Assembly: GCF_007994135.1 (NCBI RefSeq) | Contig: NZ_VLKF01000001.1 | Coordinates: forward strand, 930,001 to 994,000 | DNA: 64,000 nt | Source of the DNA: Modestobacter roseus | Lineage (GTDB): Bacteria; Actinomycetota; Actinomycetes; Mycobacteriales; Geodermatophilaceae | Reading direction: 5' to 3' | In this document: one piece after another, positions 37,427-53,303 of the stretch | How positions within the stretch are numbered: position 1 is the stretch's first letter | How the letters are laid out: each line of letters opens with the position of its first letter | Program-made: the position numbers and the translations under genes | Notes under the pieces: generated by a model | The model's input: the letters and a program-made list of their open reading frames with translations, nothing else | Database searches by the model: none | What the model was told of the DNA's origin: nothing

Positions 37427-37429
37427 CGT
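37424..37429 (+). promoter_or_regulatory. -10 element built on a stop codon
   Basis: TAGCGT with seven bases to the GTG at 37437. Its first three bases are the stop codon of the gene ending at 37426. Confidence 0.5.
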
Positions 37430-37436
37430 CGTGGAG

Positions 37437-39092
37437 GTGAGCACCGACGCTGACGTGATCGTGGTGGGTGCGGGGCTGGCCGGGCTGGTCGCCACCGCGG
37501 AGCTGGCCGACGCCGGCAAGCGGGTGCTGCTGCTCGACCAGGAACCCGAGGCCTCCCTCGGCGGCCAGGCGCACTGGTCCTTCGGCGGCCTGTTCCTCGT
37601 CGACACCCCCGAGCAGCGCCGCCTGCGCGTGCACGACTCCCTGGAGCTGGCCCGCCAGGACTGGTTCGGCACCGCCGGCTTCGACCGCACCGAGGACCAC
37701 TGGCCGCGGCAGTGGGCCGAGGCGTACCTGCAGTTCGCCGCGGGGGAGAAGCGCGCCTGGCTGCGTGCGCAGGGCGTGCGGTTCTTCCCGGTGGTCGGCT
37801 GGGCCGAGCGCGGCGGGTACACCGCCACCGGCCACGGCAACTCGGTGCCCCGCTTCCACATCACCTGGGGCACCGGCCCCGGCGTGGTCGCCCCCTTCGC
37901 GCGGCGGGTCGCCGACGGCGCCGCCCGCGGGCTGGTCGACGTCCGGTACCGGCACCGGGTCGACGGGCTGGTAGTCACCGACGGCGCGGTCACCGGCGTC
38001 CGGGGCGCGGTGCTCGAACCCAGCGACGTCGCCCGCGGGGTGGCCAGCTCGCGCGTCGAGGTCGGCGGGTTCGAGCTCGCCGCGCCGGCCGTCGTCGTCA
38101 CCTCCGGGGGGATCGGGGCCAACCACGACCTGGTCCGGCGCAACTGGCCGGCCCGGCTCGGCCCGGCGCCGCGGCGGCTGCTCTCCGGCGTCCCCGCGCA
38201 CGTCGACGGCCGGATGCTGGAGATCACCCAGGCCGCCGGCGGCAACGTGATCAACCCCGACCGGATGTGGCACTACACCGAGGGCATCACCAACCACTCG
38301 CCGGTCTGGGAGCGGCACGGCATCCGGATCCTGCCCGGCCCCTCCTCGCTCTGGCTGGACGCCACCGGCACCCGGCTGCCGGTGCCGCTGTTCCCCGGCT
38401 TCGACACCCTGGGCACGCTGGCGCACATCGGCACCACCGGCCACGAGCACACCTGGTTCCTGCTCACCCAGAAGATCGTGGAGAAGGAGTTCACCCTCTC
38501 CGGCTCCGAGCAGAACCCCGACCTCACCGACAAGGACCTGAAGCTGCTGCTGACCCGGGTGCGCAGCGGCGCAGCGGCCCCGGTGCAGGCGTTCCTGGAC
38601 CGCGGCGAGGACTTCGTCGTCGCCCCCACGCTGCCGCAGCTGGTCGCCGGGATGAACCAGCTCACCGGCGACCGCCCGCACGTCGACCTCGCGACCGTCG
38701 AGCGGGAGGTCGTCGCCCGCGACCGGGAGATCGCCAACCGGTTCACCAAGGACGCCCAGGTCACCGCCGTCCGCCAGGCCCGCGGCTACCTCGGCGACAA
38801 GCTGATCCGGGTCGCGACGCCGCACCGGCTGCTCGACCCCGAGGCCGGCCCGCTGATCGCCGTCCGGCTCAACCTGCTCACCCGAAAGACCCTCGGCGGC
38901 CTGGAGACCGACCTCTCCGGCCGCGTGCTGCGTGGTGACGGCGAGCCGTTCCCCGGTCTGTACGCCGCCGGGGAGGTCGCCGGCTTCGGCGGCGGCGGGA
39001 TGCACGGCTACCGCTCCCTGGAGGGCACCTTCCTGGGCGGCTGCCTGTTCTCCGGCCGGGTCGCCGGGCGGGCGCTGGCGGCTCAGCTGTGA
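37437..39092 (+). CDS. FAD-binding dehydrogenase (KsdD-like succinate dehydrogenase/fumarate reductase flavoprotein family)
   Basis: The 551-residue protein has an N-terminal FAD motif ([21 protein letters not shown], then LLLDQEP), [12 protein letters not shown], and the family end block [35 protein letters not shown]. It belongs to the FAD-binding dehydrogenase group related to 3-ketosteroid delta1-dehydrogenase; a steroid substrate is not shown. GTG 37437 is preferred because it sits seven bases after the -10. The stop overlaps the next gene as GTGA. Confidence 0.85.
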   Translation: MSTDADVIVVGAGLAGLVATAELADAGKRVLLLDQEPEASLGGQAHWSFGGLFLVDTPEQRRLRVHDSLELARQDWFGTAGFDRTEDHWPRQWAEAYLQFAAGEKRAWLRAQGVRFFPVVGWAERGGYTATGHGNSVPRFHITWGTGPGVVAPFARRVADGAARGLVDVRYRHRVDGLVVTDGAVTGVRGAVLEPSDVARGVASSRVEVGGFELAAPAVVVTSGGIGANHDLVRRNWPARLGPAPRRLLSGVPAHVDGRMLEITQAAGGNVINPDRMWHYTEGITNHSPVWERHGIRILPGPSSLWLDATGTRLPVPLFPGFDTLGTLAHIGTTGHEHTWFLLTQKIVEKEFTLSGSEQNPDLTDKDLKLLLTRVRSGAAAPVQAFLDRGEDFVVAPTLPQLVAGMNQLTGDRPHVDLATVEREVVARDREIANRFTKDAQVTAVRQARGYLGDKLIRVATPHRLLDPEAGPLIAVRLNLLTRKTLGGLETDLSGRVLRGDGEPFPGLYAAGEVAGFGGGGMHGYRSLEGTFLGGCLFSGRVAGRALAAQL

Positions 39093-39799
39093 GCCAGCCC
39101 GACTGGGACGCCGTCCCGCCCGGCCAGCCGCCCTACGGCGGACCCCCGCCCACCGGGCAGCCCTGGGCCGCACCGCCGGGGCAGCAGCACCCGTGGGGCC
39201 CTCCGCCGCAGTGGGGCCCGCCGCAGACCCCGCCGCAGACCCCGCCGCAGTGGGGACCGCCGCAGTGGGGACCGGCGCCGTGGGGCGCCCCGCCGCACCC
39301 GGGCCAGCAGGCGTACGCGGGCCAGCAGCCGTTCACCGCCTGGGGCGGGTACGCGCCGCCGTACGCCCGCGCGCCCCGGCGGCCGGGCGTGGTCGTTGGG
39401 GCGGCGGCGCTGGCCTTCGGCTCGGCGCTGCTCACCCTCGTCGGCACGGTCTACGCGATGGCGTTCAGCGCACTGCTGGCGGTCACCCGTGGGCCCTCCG
39501 CCGGGATCGGGCCGTGGATCGCCCTCGTGCAGCTGCTGGTCGTCGCGCTGTTCGTGGTCGGCGGGCTCACGGCGCTGTCCGGCGGGCGCCGGGAGTGGCT
39601 GTGGGCGGCAGCCGGCGGCCAGGTCTGCCTGTCGGTGTACTGGGTGGTGGTGCTCACCGGCACCTCCGCGCCGATCGGGGAGGCGGTGGTGGTGCTCCCG
39701 GTCGTCTACGGGGCGCTCGGCATCGCTGCTGCCGGGCTCACGGTCCTGCCCGACGCGGTGGCGTGGTCCCGGACGGCGGCCGCCGCACGCAGGGCCTGA
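39089..39799 (+). CDS. Membrane protein with Pro/Gln/Trp-rich N-terminus
   Basis: The 236-residue protein starts with about 95 residues rich in P, Q, G and W, including repeated PPQT and PPQWG units (about 39220-39275). Four transmembrane helices follow (about 102-128, 143-165, 170-192, 197-220). Such Pro-rich cytoplasmic tails on four-helix proteins are common in actinobacteria and have no assigned function. GTGA overlap with the flavoprotein gene. Confidence 0.7.
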   Translation: MSQPDWDAVPPGQPPYGGPPPTGQPWAAPPGQQHPWGPPPQWGPPQTPPQTPPQWGPPQWGPAPWGAPPHPGQQAYAGQQPFTAWGGYAPPYARAPRRPGVVVGAAALAFGSALLTLVGTVYAMAFSALLAVTRGPSAGIGPWIALVQLLVVALFVVGGLTALSGGRREWLWAAAGGQVCLSVYWVVVLTGTSAPIGEAVVVLPVVYGALGIAAAGLTVLPDAVAWSRTAAAARRA

Positions 39800-39821
39800 C
39801 CGGGCGGTTCCGGTCGGGTGG

Positions 39822-39827
39822 GACGAT
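39822..39827 (+). promoter_or_regulatory. Weak -10 element for hisI
   Basis: GACGAT with seven bases to the ATG at 39835. It departs from the TANNNT consensus at position 1. Confidence 0.3.
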
Positions 39828-39834
39828 CAGCGGC

Positions 39835-40233
39835 ATGTCCGCCCCCTCCCGATCCGAGCTCGACCCGGCGGTCGCCGGCCTGCTCCGCCGCGACCCCGCC
39901 GGCCTGGTCGCCGCCGTCGTCCAGCAGCACGACACCGCCGAGGTGCTCATGGTCGCCTGGATGGACGACGAGGCGCTGCACCGCACGCTGACCACCGGCC
40001 GGGCCACCTACTGGTCGCGCAGCCGGCAGGAGTACTGGGTCAAGGGCGAGACGTCGGGCCACCGGCAGTGGGTGCGCGACGTCCGGCTGGACTGCGACGG
40101 CGACGCGCTGCTGGTCCTCGTCGACCAGGAGGGGCCCGCGTGCCACACCGGCGAGCGCAGCTGCTTCCACCGCCCGCTGCGGGGTCACCAGGCGTCCGAC
40201 CTCGCCGGGATCCGGCCGGAGGCCGGCGAGTGA
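39835..40233 (+). CDS. hisI: Phosphoribosyl-AMP cyclohydrolase
   Basis: HisI hydrolyses PR-AMP in the third step of histidine synthesis. The 132-residue monofunctional protein has [11 protein letters not shown]-type [36 protein letters not shown], and the metal-binding [20 protein letters not shown] followed by SCFHR. The HisE (pyrophosphohydrolase) domain is absent and must be elsewhere. Its stop overlaps trpE as GTGA. Confidence 0.95.
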   Translation: MSAPSRSELDPAVAGLLRRDPAGLVAAVVQQHDTAEVLMVAWMDDEALHRTLTTGRATYWSRSRQEYWVKGETSGHRQWVRDVRLDCDGDALLVLVDQEGPACHTGERSCFHRPLRGHQASDLAGIRPEAGE

Positions 40234-41750
40234 CGATGCGACTCGGTGAGACCACCCCCTCGGCGGCGGGTTTCGCCGCGGTGGGAACTCCCGTCGTGCC
40301 GGTCACCCGCCGGCTGCTGGCCGACAGCGAGACCGCCGTCGGCCTGTACCGCAAGCTCGCCCGCAACCGTCCCGGCACGGTGCTGCTGGAGTCGGCCGAG
40401 CAGGGCAAGCAGTGGTCGCGGTACAGCTTCGTCGGGGTGCGCAGCGCCGGCACGCTGACCGAGCGCGACGGCGCGACCGTGTGGGTGGGTGACCCGCTGC
40501 CCGGACTGACCGACGACCTGCCGGCCGACCCGCTGGCCGCGGTCCGCACGCTGGCCCGCCGGCTCCGCTCGCCGCGCGGTGCCACCGCCGACCAGCAGGG
40601 CCTGCCGCCGCTCACCGGTGGCCTGGTCGGCTACCTCGGCTACGACGTCGTCCGCCGGCTGGAGCGGCTGCCGAGCACGAGCACCGACGACCTCGGCATG
40701 CCCGAGCTCGCGCTCATGCTGGTCACCGACCTGGCCGTGCTCGACCACACCGACGGCACGGTGCTGCTCATCGCCAACGCGCTGGCCGCGGGTCCCGCGG
40801 CCTACGACGACGCCGTGGCCCGGCTCGACGCGATGGCCGCGGACCTGACCGATGCGGTGCCGCCGTCGGTGGCCACGCTCACCACCGCCGACGCCCCGCC
40901 GGTCACCAGCAACATGGCGCCGGGGGAGTACGAGGCCGGGGTCGAGCGGGTGCGGGAGCACGTCCGGGCCGGCGACGTGTTCCAGACGGTGCTCGCCCAG
41001 CGCTTCGAGCTGGCCACCGACGTCGACGCGCTGGACCTCTACCGGGTGCTGCGCGCCAGCAACCCCTCGCCGTACATGTACCTGCTGCGCTTCGCCGGCC
41101 GGGAGTCGCCGTTCGACGTCGTCGGCTCCTCGCCGGAGGCGCTGGTGACGGTGACGGGGGAGCGGGCCGTGGTGCACCCGCCGGCCGGCACCCGGCCCCG
41201 CGGTGCGACGCCGGAGGACGACCTGCGGCTGACCGAGGAGCTGCTCGCCGACCCCAAGGAGCGCGCCGAGCACGTCATGCTGGTCGACCTGGCCCGCAAC
41301 GACCTCGGCCGGGTCTGCGTGCCGGGCTCGGTGGAGGTCGCGGACTTCATGCGCGTGGAGCGCTACAGCCACGTCATGCACCTGGTCTCCACCGTCGCCG
41401 GCCAGGTGTCGCCGGGCCGGGACGCGCTCGACGTCTTCGACGCGACGTTCCCCGCCGGCACGGTCTCCGGGGCGCCCAAGCCGCGGGCGATGGAGGTCAT
41501 CGAGTCCCTGGAGCCGACCAGGCGCGCGCTCTACGCGGGCACGGTCGGCTACGTCGACGCCGGCGGCGACATGGACATGGCGATCGCCATCCGCACCGCG
41601 GTGCTGCACCAGGGGCGGGCCTACGTGCAGGCCGGCGCCGGGATCGTCGCCGACAGCGACCCGGCCACCGAGGAGGCGGAGACCCGGCACAAGGCGCGGG
41701 CGGTGCTCTCGGCGATCGCCACCGCGGAGGGGCTGCGGGAGCTCCCGTGA
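40230..41750 (+). CDS. trpE: Anthranilate synthase component I
   Basis: TrpE converts chorismate to anthranilate with ammonia from TrpG. The 506-residue protein has the N-terminal feedback region with [30 protein letters not shown], and the chorismate-binding C-terminal half ([72 protein letters not shown]). The LLES motif suggests tryptophan feedback control. The GTG overlaps the hisI stop; an ATG two codons later is possible. No trpG is adjacent. Confidence 0.96.
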   Translation: MTMRLGETTPSAAGFAAVGTPVVPVTRRLLADSETAVGLYRKLARNRPGTVLLESAEQGKQWSRYSFVGVRSAGTLTERDGATVWVGDPLPGLTDDLPADPLAAVRTLARRLRSPRGATADQQGLPPLTGGLVGYLGYDVVRRLERLPSTSTDDLGMPELALMLVTDLAVLDHTDGTVLLIANALAAGPAAYDDAVARLDAMAADLTDAVPPSVATLTTADAPPVTSNMAPGEYEAGVERVREHVRAGDVFQTVLAQRFELATDVDALDLYRVLRASNPSPYMYLLRFAGRESPFDVVGSSPEALVTVTGERAVVHPPAGTRPRGATPEDDLRLTEELLADPKERAEHVMLVDLARNDLGRVCVPGSVEVADFMRVERYSHVMHLVSTVAGQVSPGRDALDVFDATFPAGTVSGAPKPRAMEVIESLEPTRRALYAGTVGYVDAGGDMDMAIAIRTAVLHQGRAYVQAGAGIVADSDPATEEAETRHKARAVLSAIATAEGLRELP

Positions 41751-42367
41751 ACGGCCCCGCCAGCAGTGCCTCGCGGGCTCGGCGGGAGCTGACCGTCGCG
41801 GTGCTGGGCAGCGCCCTGGCCGGCGGGCTGGCGCTGTCGACGGCGGGTCAGGGGTGGGCCGACGTCACGATCGTCCGCGAGCCGCCGCTGCCGCCGGTCG
41901 ACGCGGTGCTCACCGGCTCCGACGCGGCCCCGCTGGTCGCCGCCTGCGGACTCCTGCTGCTCGCCGCCGCGGTGGCGGTGATCGCCGTCCGGGGCGCCGC
42001 CCGGGTCCTCGTCGGCGGGCTGGTGGCGCTCGCCGGGGGCGCGGTGGTCTGGTCGACCGCGCAGGCGGTGCGGGGCGGGCTGTCGGAGGTCTCCACCGAG
42101 CTGCCCGGAGTCGGCCGGGGCGGTGGTCCGGTGACCGTCGACGTGGCCGCCGGCTGGCCGGCGCTCGCCGTCGCCGCGGGGGTGCTCGCCGTGCTCGTCG
42201 GCCTGCTCGTGGCGCTGCGCGGTCGGAGCTGGCCGGGCATGGGCCGCAGGTACGAGCGGACGGCGCCCGGTGCGCCGCCGGCGCGGCAGGCCCGGCCGGC
42301 CACCGACGAGGACCGCCACCAGGCGGCCTGGAAGGCGCTGGACCGGGGCGAGGACCCGACAGTGTGA
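41747..42367 (+). CDS. Tryptophan-locus membrane protein (TIGR02234 type)
   Basis: The 206-residue protein has four transmembrane helices (about 15-35, 60-80, 85-105, 135-160). An extracytoplasmic loop contains GQGWADVTIV, and the cytoplasmic tail ends DEDRHQAAWKALDRGEDPT. Size and topology match the actinobacterial Trp-associated membrane protein (Rv1610-like) found between trpE and trpC. Function not known. GTGA overlap with trpE. Confidence 0.85.
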   Translation: MNGPASSASRARRELTVAVLGSALAGGLALSTAGQGWADVTIVREPPLPPVDAVLTGSDAAPLVAACGLLLLAAAVAVIAVRGAARVLVGGLVALAGGAVVWSTAQAVRGGLSEVSTELPGVGRGGGPVTVDVAAGWPALAVAAGVLAVLVGLLVALRGRSWPGMGRRYERTAPGAPPARQARPATDEDRHQAAWKALDRGEDPTV

Positions 42368-42384
42368 CCCCCCGCGTCGGGGGG
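42368..42384 (+). terminator. GC hairpin just after the TIGR02234 gene
   Basis: Six C, a five-base loop, six G, starting at the base after the stop codon. A second, imperfect GC hairpin follows (about 42389-42413). Either could end trpE transcription or act in attenuation. Confidence 0.45.
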
Positions 42385-42425
42385 CGCTCGCCCGGCCCCC
42401 GGCCGGGGCGCCGGATCGCCGCCTC

Positions 42426-42431
42426 TACAGT
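42426..42431 (+). promoter_or_regulatory. -10 element ahead of trpC
   Basis: TACAGT about 70 bases ahead of trpC. The predicted start near 42438 would place the Trp-codon hairpin at the very 5' end of the transcript. Confidence 0.45.
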
Positions 42432-42437
42432 GATCTC

Positions 42438-42499
42438 ACCGACTCCCGGTGGTGGGAGTCGTTCCGGTGGCACATCATGAGGGGTTGCGAGGAGGGGTC
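42438..42499 (+). promoter_or_regulatory. Putative trp leader: Trp-codon cluster in a hairpin
   Basis: In one frame the leader reads [11 protein letters not shown] and continues to a stop overlapping the trpC ATG (ATGA), with three Trp codons among eight. The first two TGG codons straddle the loop of an 8-bp perfect hairpin (42440-42447 with 42454-42461). No ATG, GTG or TTG starts this frame close upstream; the first ATG (42477) is after the Trp codons and gives an eight-codon frame. The role in attenuation is inference. The trpC ribosome site gaggagggg lies at its end. Confidence 0.5.
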
Positions 42500-43309
42500 A
42501 TGAGCGTCCTCGACGACATCGTGGCGGGCGTTCGTGAGGACGTCGCCGCGCGGCAGGCCGCGGTGCCGCTCCCGGAGGTGCAGGCCGCCGCCCGTGACGC
42601 CCGCCCGGCGCTGGACGCCCTCGCGGCCCTGCGCGCCCCCGGGGTCGGGGTGATCGCGGAGGTCAAGCGGAAGAGTCCGTCGAAGGGCGAGCTGGCCGAG
42701 ATCACCGACCCCGCCGCCCTGGCCGCCCAGTACGCCGCCGGGGGTGCCCGGGTGATCAGCGTGCTCACCGAGGGCCGCCGGTTCGGCGGCTCGCACGCCG
42801 ACCTCACCGCGGTCCGCGCCGCCGTCGACGTCCCGGTGCTGAACAAGGACTTCGTGGTCAGCAGCTACCAGGTGCACGAGGCGCGCGCCGCCGGTGCCGA
42901 CCTGGTGCTGCTGATCGTCGCCGCCCTCGAGCAGCCGGTGCTCACCGGCCTGCTGGAGCGGATCGAGTCCCTCGGCATGACGGCCCTGGTCGAGGTGCAC
43001 AGCGAGGCCGAGGCCGACCGCGCCCTGGCCGCCGGGGCGTCGGTGATCGGGGTCAACGCCCGCGACCTGACCACCCTGTCGGTCGACCGCTCGACGTTCG
43101 AGCGGATCGCCCCCGGGCTGCCCAGCGAGGTGGTCAAGATCGCCGAGTCCGGCGTCCGTGGGCCGCACGACCTGATCAGCTACGCCGGCGCCGGCGCCGA
43201 CGCGGTGCTCGTCGGCGAGGGGCTGGTCACCGCCGGCGACCCGCGACAGGCCGTCGCCGACCTGGTCACCGCCGGTTCGCACCCCGCCACCCCGCGCGCC
43301 ACCCGCTGA
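42500..43309 (+). CDS. trpC: Indole-3-glycerol phosphate synthase
   Basis: TrpC closes the indole ring. The 269-residue TIM barrel has [14 protein letters not shown] (catalytic Lys residues), [49 protein letters not shown] and [11 protein letters not shown] 42500 is chosen over an upstream in-frame ATG because gaggagggg lies just before it and MSVLDDIV is the usual family start. Monofunctional, not fused to trpF. Confidence 0.96.
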   Translation: MSVLDDIVAGVREDVAARQAAVPLPEVQAAARDARPALDALAALRAPGVGVIAEVKRKSPSKGELAEITDPAALAAQYAAGGARVISVLTEGRRFGGSHADLTAVRAAVDVPVLNKDFVVSSYQVHEARAAGADLVLLIVAALEQPVLTGLLERIESLGMTALVEVHSEAEADRALAAGASVIGVNARDLTTLSVDRSTFERIAPGLPSEVVKIAESGVRGPHDLISYAGAGADAVLVGEGLVTAGDPRQAVADLVTAGSHPATPRATR

Positions 43310-43351
43310 ACCGACACGGGGACCCCCGCCCGGTCACCGCGCACATCGTGT

Positions 43352-43357
43352 CAAGCT
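43352..43357 (+). promoter_or_regulatory. -10-like element for leaderless trpB
   Basis: CAAGCT with six bases to the GTG at 43364, lying in the 54-base trpC-trpB gap. Confidence 0.35.
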
Positions 43358-43363
43358 GGGCAC

Positions 43364-44785
43364 GTGACCATCTCCGCGCACCCTCCGGCCCCTGACGTGA
43401 GCAGCCCCGCTCTCGACGCCAGTTCCCGAGATGGCATGGCGCGCCCGGAGTGGCCGGACGCGACCGGCCACTTCGGCCCCTACGGCGGCCGGTTCGTCCC
43501 CGAGGCGCTGATCGCCGCGCTCGACGAGCTGACCGAGGCCTACGAGGCGATGCGGGTCGACCCCGCGTTCCTCACCGAGTTCGCCGAGCTGCAGCGTGAC
43601 TACACCGGCCGGCCCAGCCCGATCACCGCCGTCCCGAAGTTCGCCGAGCACTGCGGCGGCGCCACGGTGCTGCTCAAGCGCGAGGACCTCAACCACACCG
43701 GCTCCCACAAGATCAACAACGTGCTCGGCCAGGCGCTGCTGACCAAGCGGATCGGCAAGAGCCGGGTCATCGCCGAGACCGGTGCCGGCCAGCACGGGGT
43801 CGCCACCGCCACCGCGGCGGCGCTGATGGGGCTGTCCTGCACGATCTACATGGGCGAGGAGGACACCCGCCGCCAGGCGCTGAACGTGGCCCGGATGCGG
43901 CTGCTCGGCGCCGAGGTCGTGCCGGTCACCACCGGCTCGCGCACCCTGAAGGACGCCATCAACGAGGCGTTCCGCGACTGGGTCACCAACGTGGAGACCA
44001 CCAACTACGTCTTCGGCACCGTCGCCGGCCCGCACCCGTTCCCCGCCATGGTCCGCGACTTCCAGCGGGTGATCGGCGACGAGTCGCGCGGTCAGCTGCT
44101 GGACCGGCTGGGTCGGCTGCCCGACGTGGTGCTCGCCTGCGTCGGTGGCGGCTCCAACGCGATCGGCATCTTCACCGCCTTCGTCCCCGACGAGGACGTG
44201 CGGCTGGTCGGCCTGGAGGCCGGGGGCGACGGCGTGGAGACCGGGCGGCACGCCTCCTCCATCACCGGGGGCGACCCCGGGGTGCTGCACGGCGCCCGCA
44301 GCTACCTGCTGCAGGACGCCAACGGCCAGACGATCGAGTCGCACTCGATCTCCGCCGGCCTGGACTACCCCGGCGTCGGGCCCGAGCACTCCTACCTGCA
44401 CGACCTCGGGCGGGCGGAGTACCGGCCGGTCACCGACGCGCAGGCGATGGAGGCCTTCGCGCTGCTGTGCCGCACCGAGGGGATCATCCCGGCGATCGAG
44501 TCCGCGCACGCCCTGGCCGGCGCGATGCAGGTCGGCCGGGAACTGGGCCCGGACGCGGTGCTGCTGGTGAACCTCTCCGGCCGCGGGGACAAGGACGTCG
44601 AGACCGCGTCGGCGTGGTTCGGTCTGGGTGAGGAGACCGCGCCCACCGACTCCGACGAGCGAGCGGTCGAGGCCGGTCGCGGCGCCGAGCCCGGAGCCGG
44701 GATGGACACCGAGCAGCACACCACGGAGGGCGCGATCGCCAACGGCGCCGCCGTGCCCGGCCAGCAGGCGGGGGAGCAGGCATGA
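43364..44785 (+). CDS. trpB: Tryptophan synthase beta subunit
   Basis: TrpB condenses indole and serine with PLP. Seen: [12 protein letters not shown], the PLP lysine in HTGSHKINN (K116), [12 protein letters not shown], the phosphate-binding [10 protein letters not shown], and [11 protein letters not shown]. The protein is 473 residues, about 60 more than usual. The extra lies in a 28-residue N-terminal tail and a roughly 45-residue Gly/Ala/Glu-rich C-terminal tail after the catalytic domain. GTG start; the stop overlaps trpA as ATGA. Confidence 0.97.
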   Translation: MTISAHPPAPDVSSPALDASSRDGMARPEWPDATGHFGPYGGRFVPEALIAALDELTEAYEAMRVDPAFLTEFAELQRDYTGRPSPITAVPKFAEHCGGATVLLKREDLNHTGSHKINNVLGQALLTKRIGKSRVIAETGAGQHGVATATAAALMGLSCTIYMGEEDTRRQALNVARMRLLGAEVVPVTTGSRTLKDAINEAFRDWVTNVETTNYVFGTVAGPHPFPAMVRDFQRVIGDESRGQLLDRLGRLPDVVLACVGGGSNAIGIFTAFVPDEDVRLVGLEAGGDGVETGRHASSITGGDPGVLHGARSYLLQDANGQTIESHSISAGLDYPGVGPEHSYLHDLGRAEYRPVTDAQAMEAFALLCRTEGIIPAIESAHALAGAMQVGRELGPDAVLLVNLSGRGDKDVETASAWFGLGEETAPTDSDERAVEAGRGAEPGAGMDTEQHTTEGAIANGAAVPGQQAGEQA

Positions 44786-45582
44786 GCCTGCTCGCCACCC
44801 GGATCACCGCGGCCCGCGCCGAGTCCCGCGCCGCGCTGATCGCCTACCTCCCGGTCGGCTACCCCGACGTCGACGGCTCCATCGCGGCCATGGTGGCCGC
44901 GGTCGAGGGCGGTGCGGACATCGTCGAGATCGGCGTCCCGTACTCCGACCCGGGCATGGACGGCCCGGTCATCCAGCAGGCCGTGGACGTCGCCGTCCGG
45001 GCCGGGGTGGGCATGGCCGACGTGCTGCGCGCCACCCGGGCGGTGGCCGACGCCGGCGCCGTGCCGGTGGTGATGAGCTACTGGAACCCGATCGAGCGCT
45101 ACGGCGTCGACCGGTTCGCCGACGACCTGGCCGCCGCCGGGGGAGCGGGGGCGATCACCCCCGACCTGATCCCCGACGAGGCCGGTCCCTGGATCGCCGC
45201 CACCGACCGCACCGGCCTGGACCGGGTGTTCCTGGTCGCCCCGTCGTCGACCGACGCGCGGCTGGCGTCCACCGCCGCGGCCGCCCGCGGGTTCGTCTAC
45301 GCCGCCTCCACCATGGGCGTCACCGGCACCCGCGCGACCGTGGGCGACGCCGCCGAGCGGCTGGTCGCCCGCACCCGCGAGGTCGCCGAGCTGCCGGTGT
45401 GCGTGGGCCTCGGGGTCTCCGACGCCGACCAGGCCGCCGAGGTCGCCGCGTTCGCCGACGGAGTGATCGTGGGCTCGGCCTACGTCCGCCAGCTGCTCGA
45501 GGGCCGTGGCCCCGACGGCGTCCGGGCGCTGTCGGCGGAGCTGTCCGAGGGCGTGCGCCGCCGGCCGGTGGTGCTGTCGTGA
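44782..45582 (+). CDS. trpA: Tryptophan synthase alpha subunit
   Basis: TrpA splits indole-3-glycerol phosphate and passes indole to TrpB. The 266-residue TIM barrel shows [28 protein letters not shown] (catalytic Glu), [25 protein letters not shown] (second catalytic Asp region) and [14 protein letters not shown] overlap with trpB and GTGA overlap with lgt. Confidence 0.96.
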   Translation: MSLLATRITAARAESRAALIAYLPVGYPDVDGSIAAMVAAVEGGADIVEIGVPYSDPGMDGPVIQQAVDVAVRAGVGMADVLRATRAVADAGAVPVVMSYWNPIERYGVDRFADDLAAAGGAGAITPDLIPDEAGPWIAATDRTGLDRVFLVAPSSTDARLASTAAAARGFVYAASTMGVTGTRATVGDAAERLVARTREVAELPVCVGLGVSDADQAAEVAAFADGVIVGSAYVRQLLEGRGPDGVRALSAELSEGVRRRPVVLS

Positions 45583-46607
45583 CCGGCGCCGGCGACGTGC
45601 TCGCCGCGATCCCCAGCCCGACCCAGGCCGTCTGGGAGATCGGGCCGTTCCCGCTGCGCGCCTACGCGCTGGCGATCATCGCCGGCATCGTGCTGGCCGT
45701 GCTGATCGCCGAGAAGCGCTGGGTCGCCCGCGGCGGCGCCCCCGGCGACGTGCTTGACATCGCCGTCTGGGCGGTGCCCTTCGGCATCATCGGCGGCCGG
45801 ATCTACCACGTGCTCACCACGCCGGAGCCGTACTTCGGTGAAGGTGGCGACCCGATGCGTGCGTTCGCCATCTGGGAGGGCGGCCTGGGCATCTGGGGGG
45901 CCATCGCCCTCGGTGGCGTCGGCGCCTGGATCGCCTGCCGCCGGCGGGGCATCCCGCTGCCGGCCTACGCCGACGCCATCGCCCCGGGCATCGTCGTCGC
46001 CCAGGCGGTCGGCCGGCTGGGCAACTGGTTCAACAACGAGCTCTACGGCCGGGCCACCGACCTGCCGTGGGCGCTGACCATCCACCGCTGGGACGCCTCC
46101 GCCGGCCGCGCGCTGACCGGGCCCGACGGCGAGGCCCTGGTGCTGGGCACCTTCCACCCGACGTTCCTCTACGAGCTGCTGTGGAACCTCGGGGTCGCGG
46201 CGCTGGTGATCTGGGCCGACCGCCGCTTCCGGCTCTCCCACGGCCGGGCCTTCGCCCTGTACGTGGCGGCCTACTGCGCCGGCCGGCTGTGGATCGAGAT
46301 GCTCCGGATCGACACCGCCGAGCAGTTCCTCGGGCTGCGGCTCAACGTCTTCACCTCGGTCATCGTCGGGCTGCTCGCGGTGGCCTACCTGGTCTGGCAG
46401 CGCGGCCGCCCGCGCGAGGTGATCACCCGGGGCCGGGACGCCGGCGCAGCTGCCGGCCCCGACGCCGGGGGCACCCCGACCGCCGGTGGGTCCGCTGCCG
46501 CGACCGGCACCCTCACCGGGGCCGCGGAGCCGGCGCCGGACGCCGGTACGGGGTCCACGGCGGCGCGGGCCGGTGGTGACGAGGCCCGGGGACCGGTGCC
46601 GGGCTGA
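45579..46607 (+). CDS. lgt: Prolipoprotein diacylglyceryl transferase
   Basis: Lgt adds diacylglycerol to the lipobox cysteine of prolipoproteins, the step before LspA. The 342-residue protein has seven membrane helices, GRIYHVLT, EGGLGIWGAIALGG, the Lgt signature AVGRLGNWFNNELYG and HPTFLYELLWN. About 65 C-terminal residues are a Gly/Ala/Pro-rich tail, a feature of actinobacterial Lgt. GTG overlaps the trpA stop, so lipoprotein processing is co-transcribed with tryptophan synthesis, as in mycobacteria. Confidence 0.95.
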   Translation: MTGAGDVLAAIPSPTQAVWEIGPFPLRAYALAIIAGIVLAVLIAEKRWVARGGAPGDVLDIAVWAVPFGIIGGRIYHVLTTPEPYFGEGGDPMRAFAIWEGGLGIWGAIALGGVGAWIACRRRGIPLPAYADAIAPGIVVAQAVGRLGNWFNNELYGRATDLPWALTIHRWDASAGRALTGPDGEALVLGTFHPTFLYELLWNLGVAALVIWADRRFRLSHGRAFALYVAAYCAGRLWIEMLRIDTAEQFLGLRLNVFTSVIVGLLAVAYLVWQRGRPREVITRGRDAGAAAGPDAGGTPTAGGSAAATGTLTGAAEPAPDAGTGSTAARAGGDEARGPVPG

Positions 46608-47032
46608 CCCGCCCACCAGGGGGTCCGGCGCCCCGCGGACGAGAGATGTGCGACATCAGATCGACATGTCCCGCAGGTGACGCTGCTGTGTACGCTCCTT
46701 GTCGGCCGCCCAGTGATCCTGGGCCGGCCGGCGACGTCGGAACCGGGCCAGCGCTGCCCCGCACACGACCTCCCCGCGGACACCCGCCCGCGGGACCGCG
46801 GGTCAGCAGGCCGTCCGGGCGAACCGAGTCCACCCGGCCTGCGCCGCCCCACCCGTCGGACCGCTCCGGTCCTCCGCTCACCGGACCAGACCGCACCGGA
46901 TCCGACCGCACCGCCCCTCCCTGCACCACCCACCCGCTCTGACCACCCGGCGGGGTCCTCGCGACCCCCCGCACCGCGCCCGGGCCCGGCTCCGCCGGAC
47001 GGGCGTCGCGGCCAGCCGACGACGGGAGTGAC
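46608..47032 (+). other. Long C-rich region upstream of gltB
   Basis: This 425-base intergenic stretch has a GATGT-gcg-ACATC inverted repeat at 46645-46657, a nearby gacatgtc, and a TACGCT -10 candidate at 46691-46696. If that is the promoter, the gltB leader is about 330 bases long. It is unusually C-rich with repeated gaccgcaccg-like words. I see no convincing gene; a 98-codon Pro-rich frame (46646-46942) has no ribosome site. Confidence 0.5.
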
Positions 47033-53186
<6,154 letters not shown>

Positions 53187-53234
53187 CCTGCGTCTGATCG
53201 GCGTCTGACCTGCACAGACGTCCCAGACGACTGC

Positions 53235-53287
53235 GACCCCCCGGAGGGACACGGCCGACCCCGTGCGGCGTGTCCCCCCGGGGGGTC
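53235..53287 (+). terminator. Large hairpin between gltD and pyk
   Basis: Two 19-base arms (53235-53253 and 53269-53287) pair with one mismatch around a 15-base loop. The right arm ends three bases before the pyk -10 element, so it also covers the pyk -35 region. Confidence 0.75.
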
Positions 53288-53290
53288 GAC

Positions 53291-53296
53291 TAGTTT
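53291..53296 (+). promoter_or_regulatory. -10 element for leaderless pyk
   Basis: TAGTTT with seven bases to the ATG at 53304. Confidence 0.5.
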
Positions 53297-53303
53297 CAGT
53301 GGC

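Noticed and set aside
40230-43309. A hidden trpG or trpF in the trp region
   Set aside because: No amidotransferase or second TIM-barrel isomerase is encoded between trpE and trpC; the intervening gene is a four-helix membrane protein. TrpF activity is better explained by PriA.
46646-46942. 98-codon frame in the gltB leader
   Set aside because: Pro/Arg/Thr-rich translation, no ribosome site, no recognisable domain.
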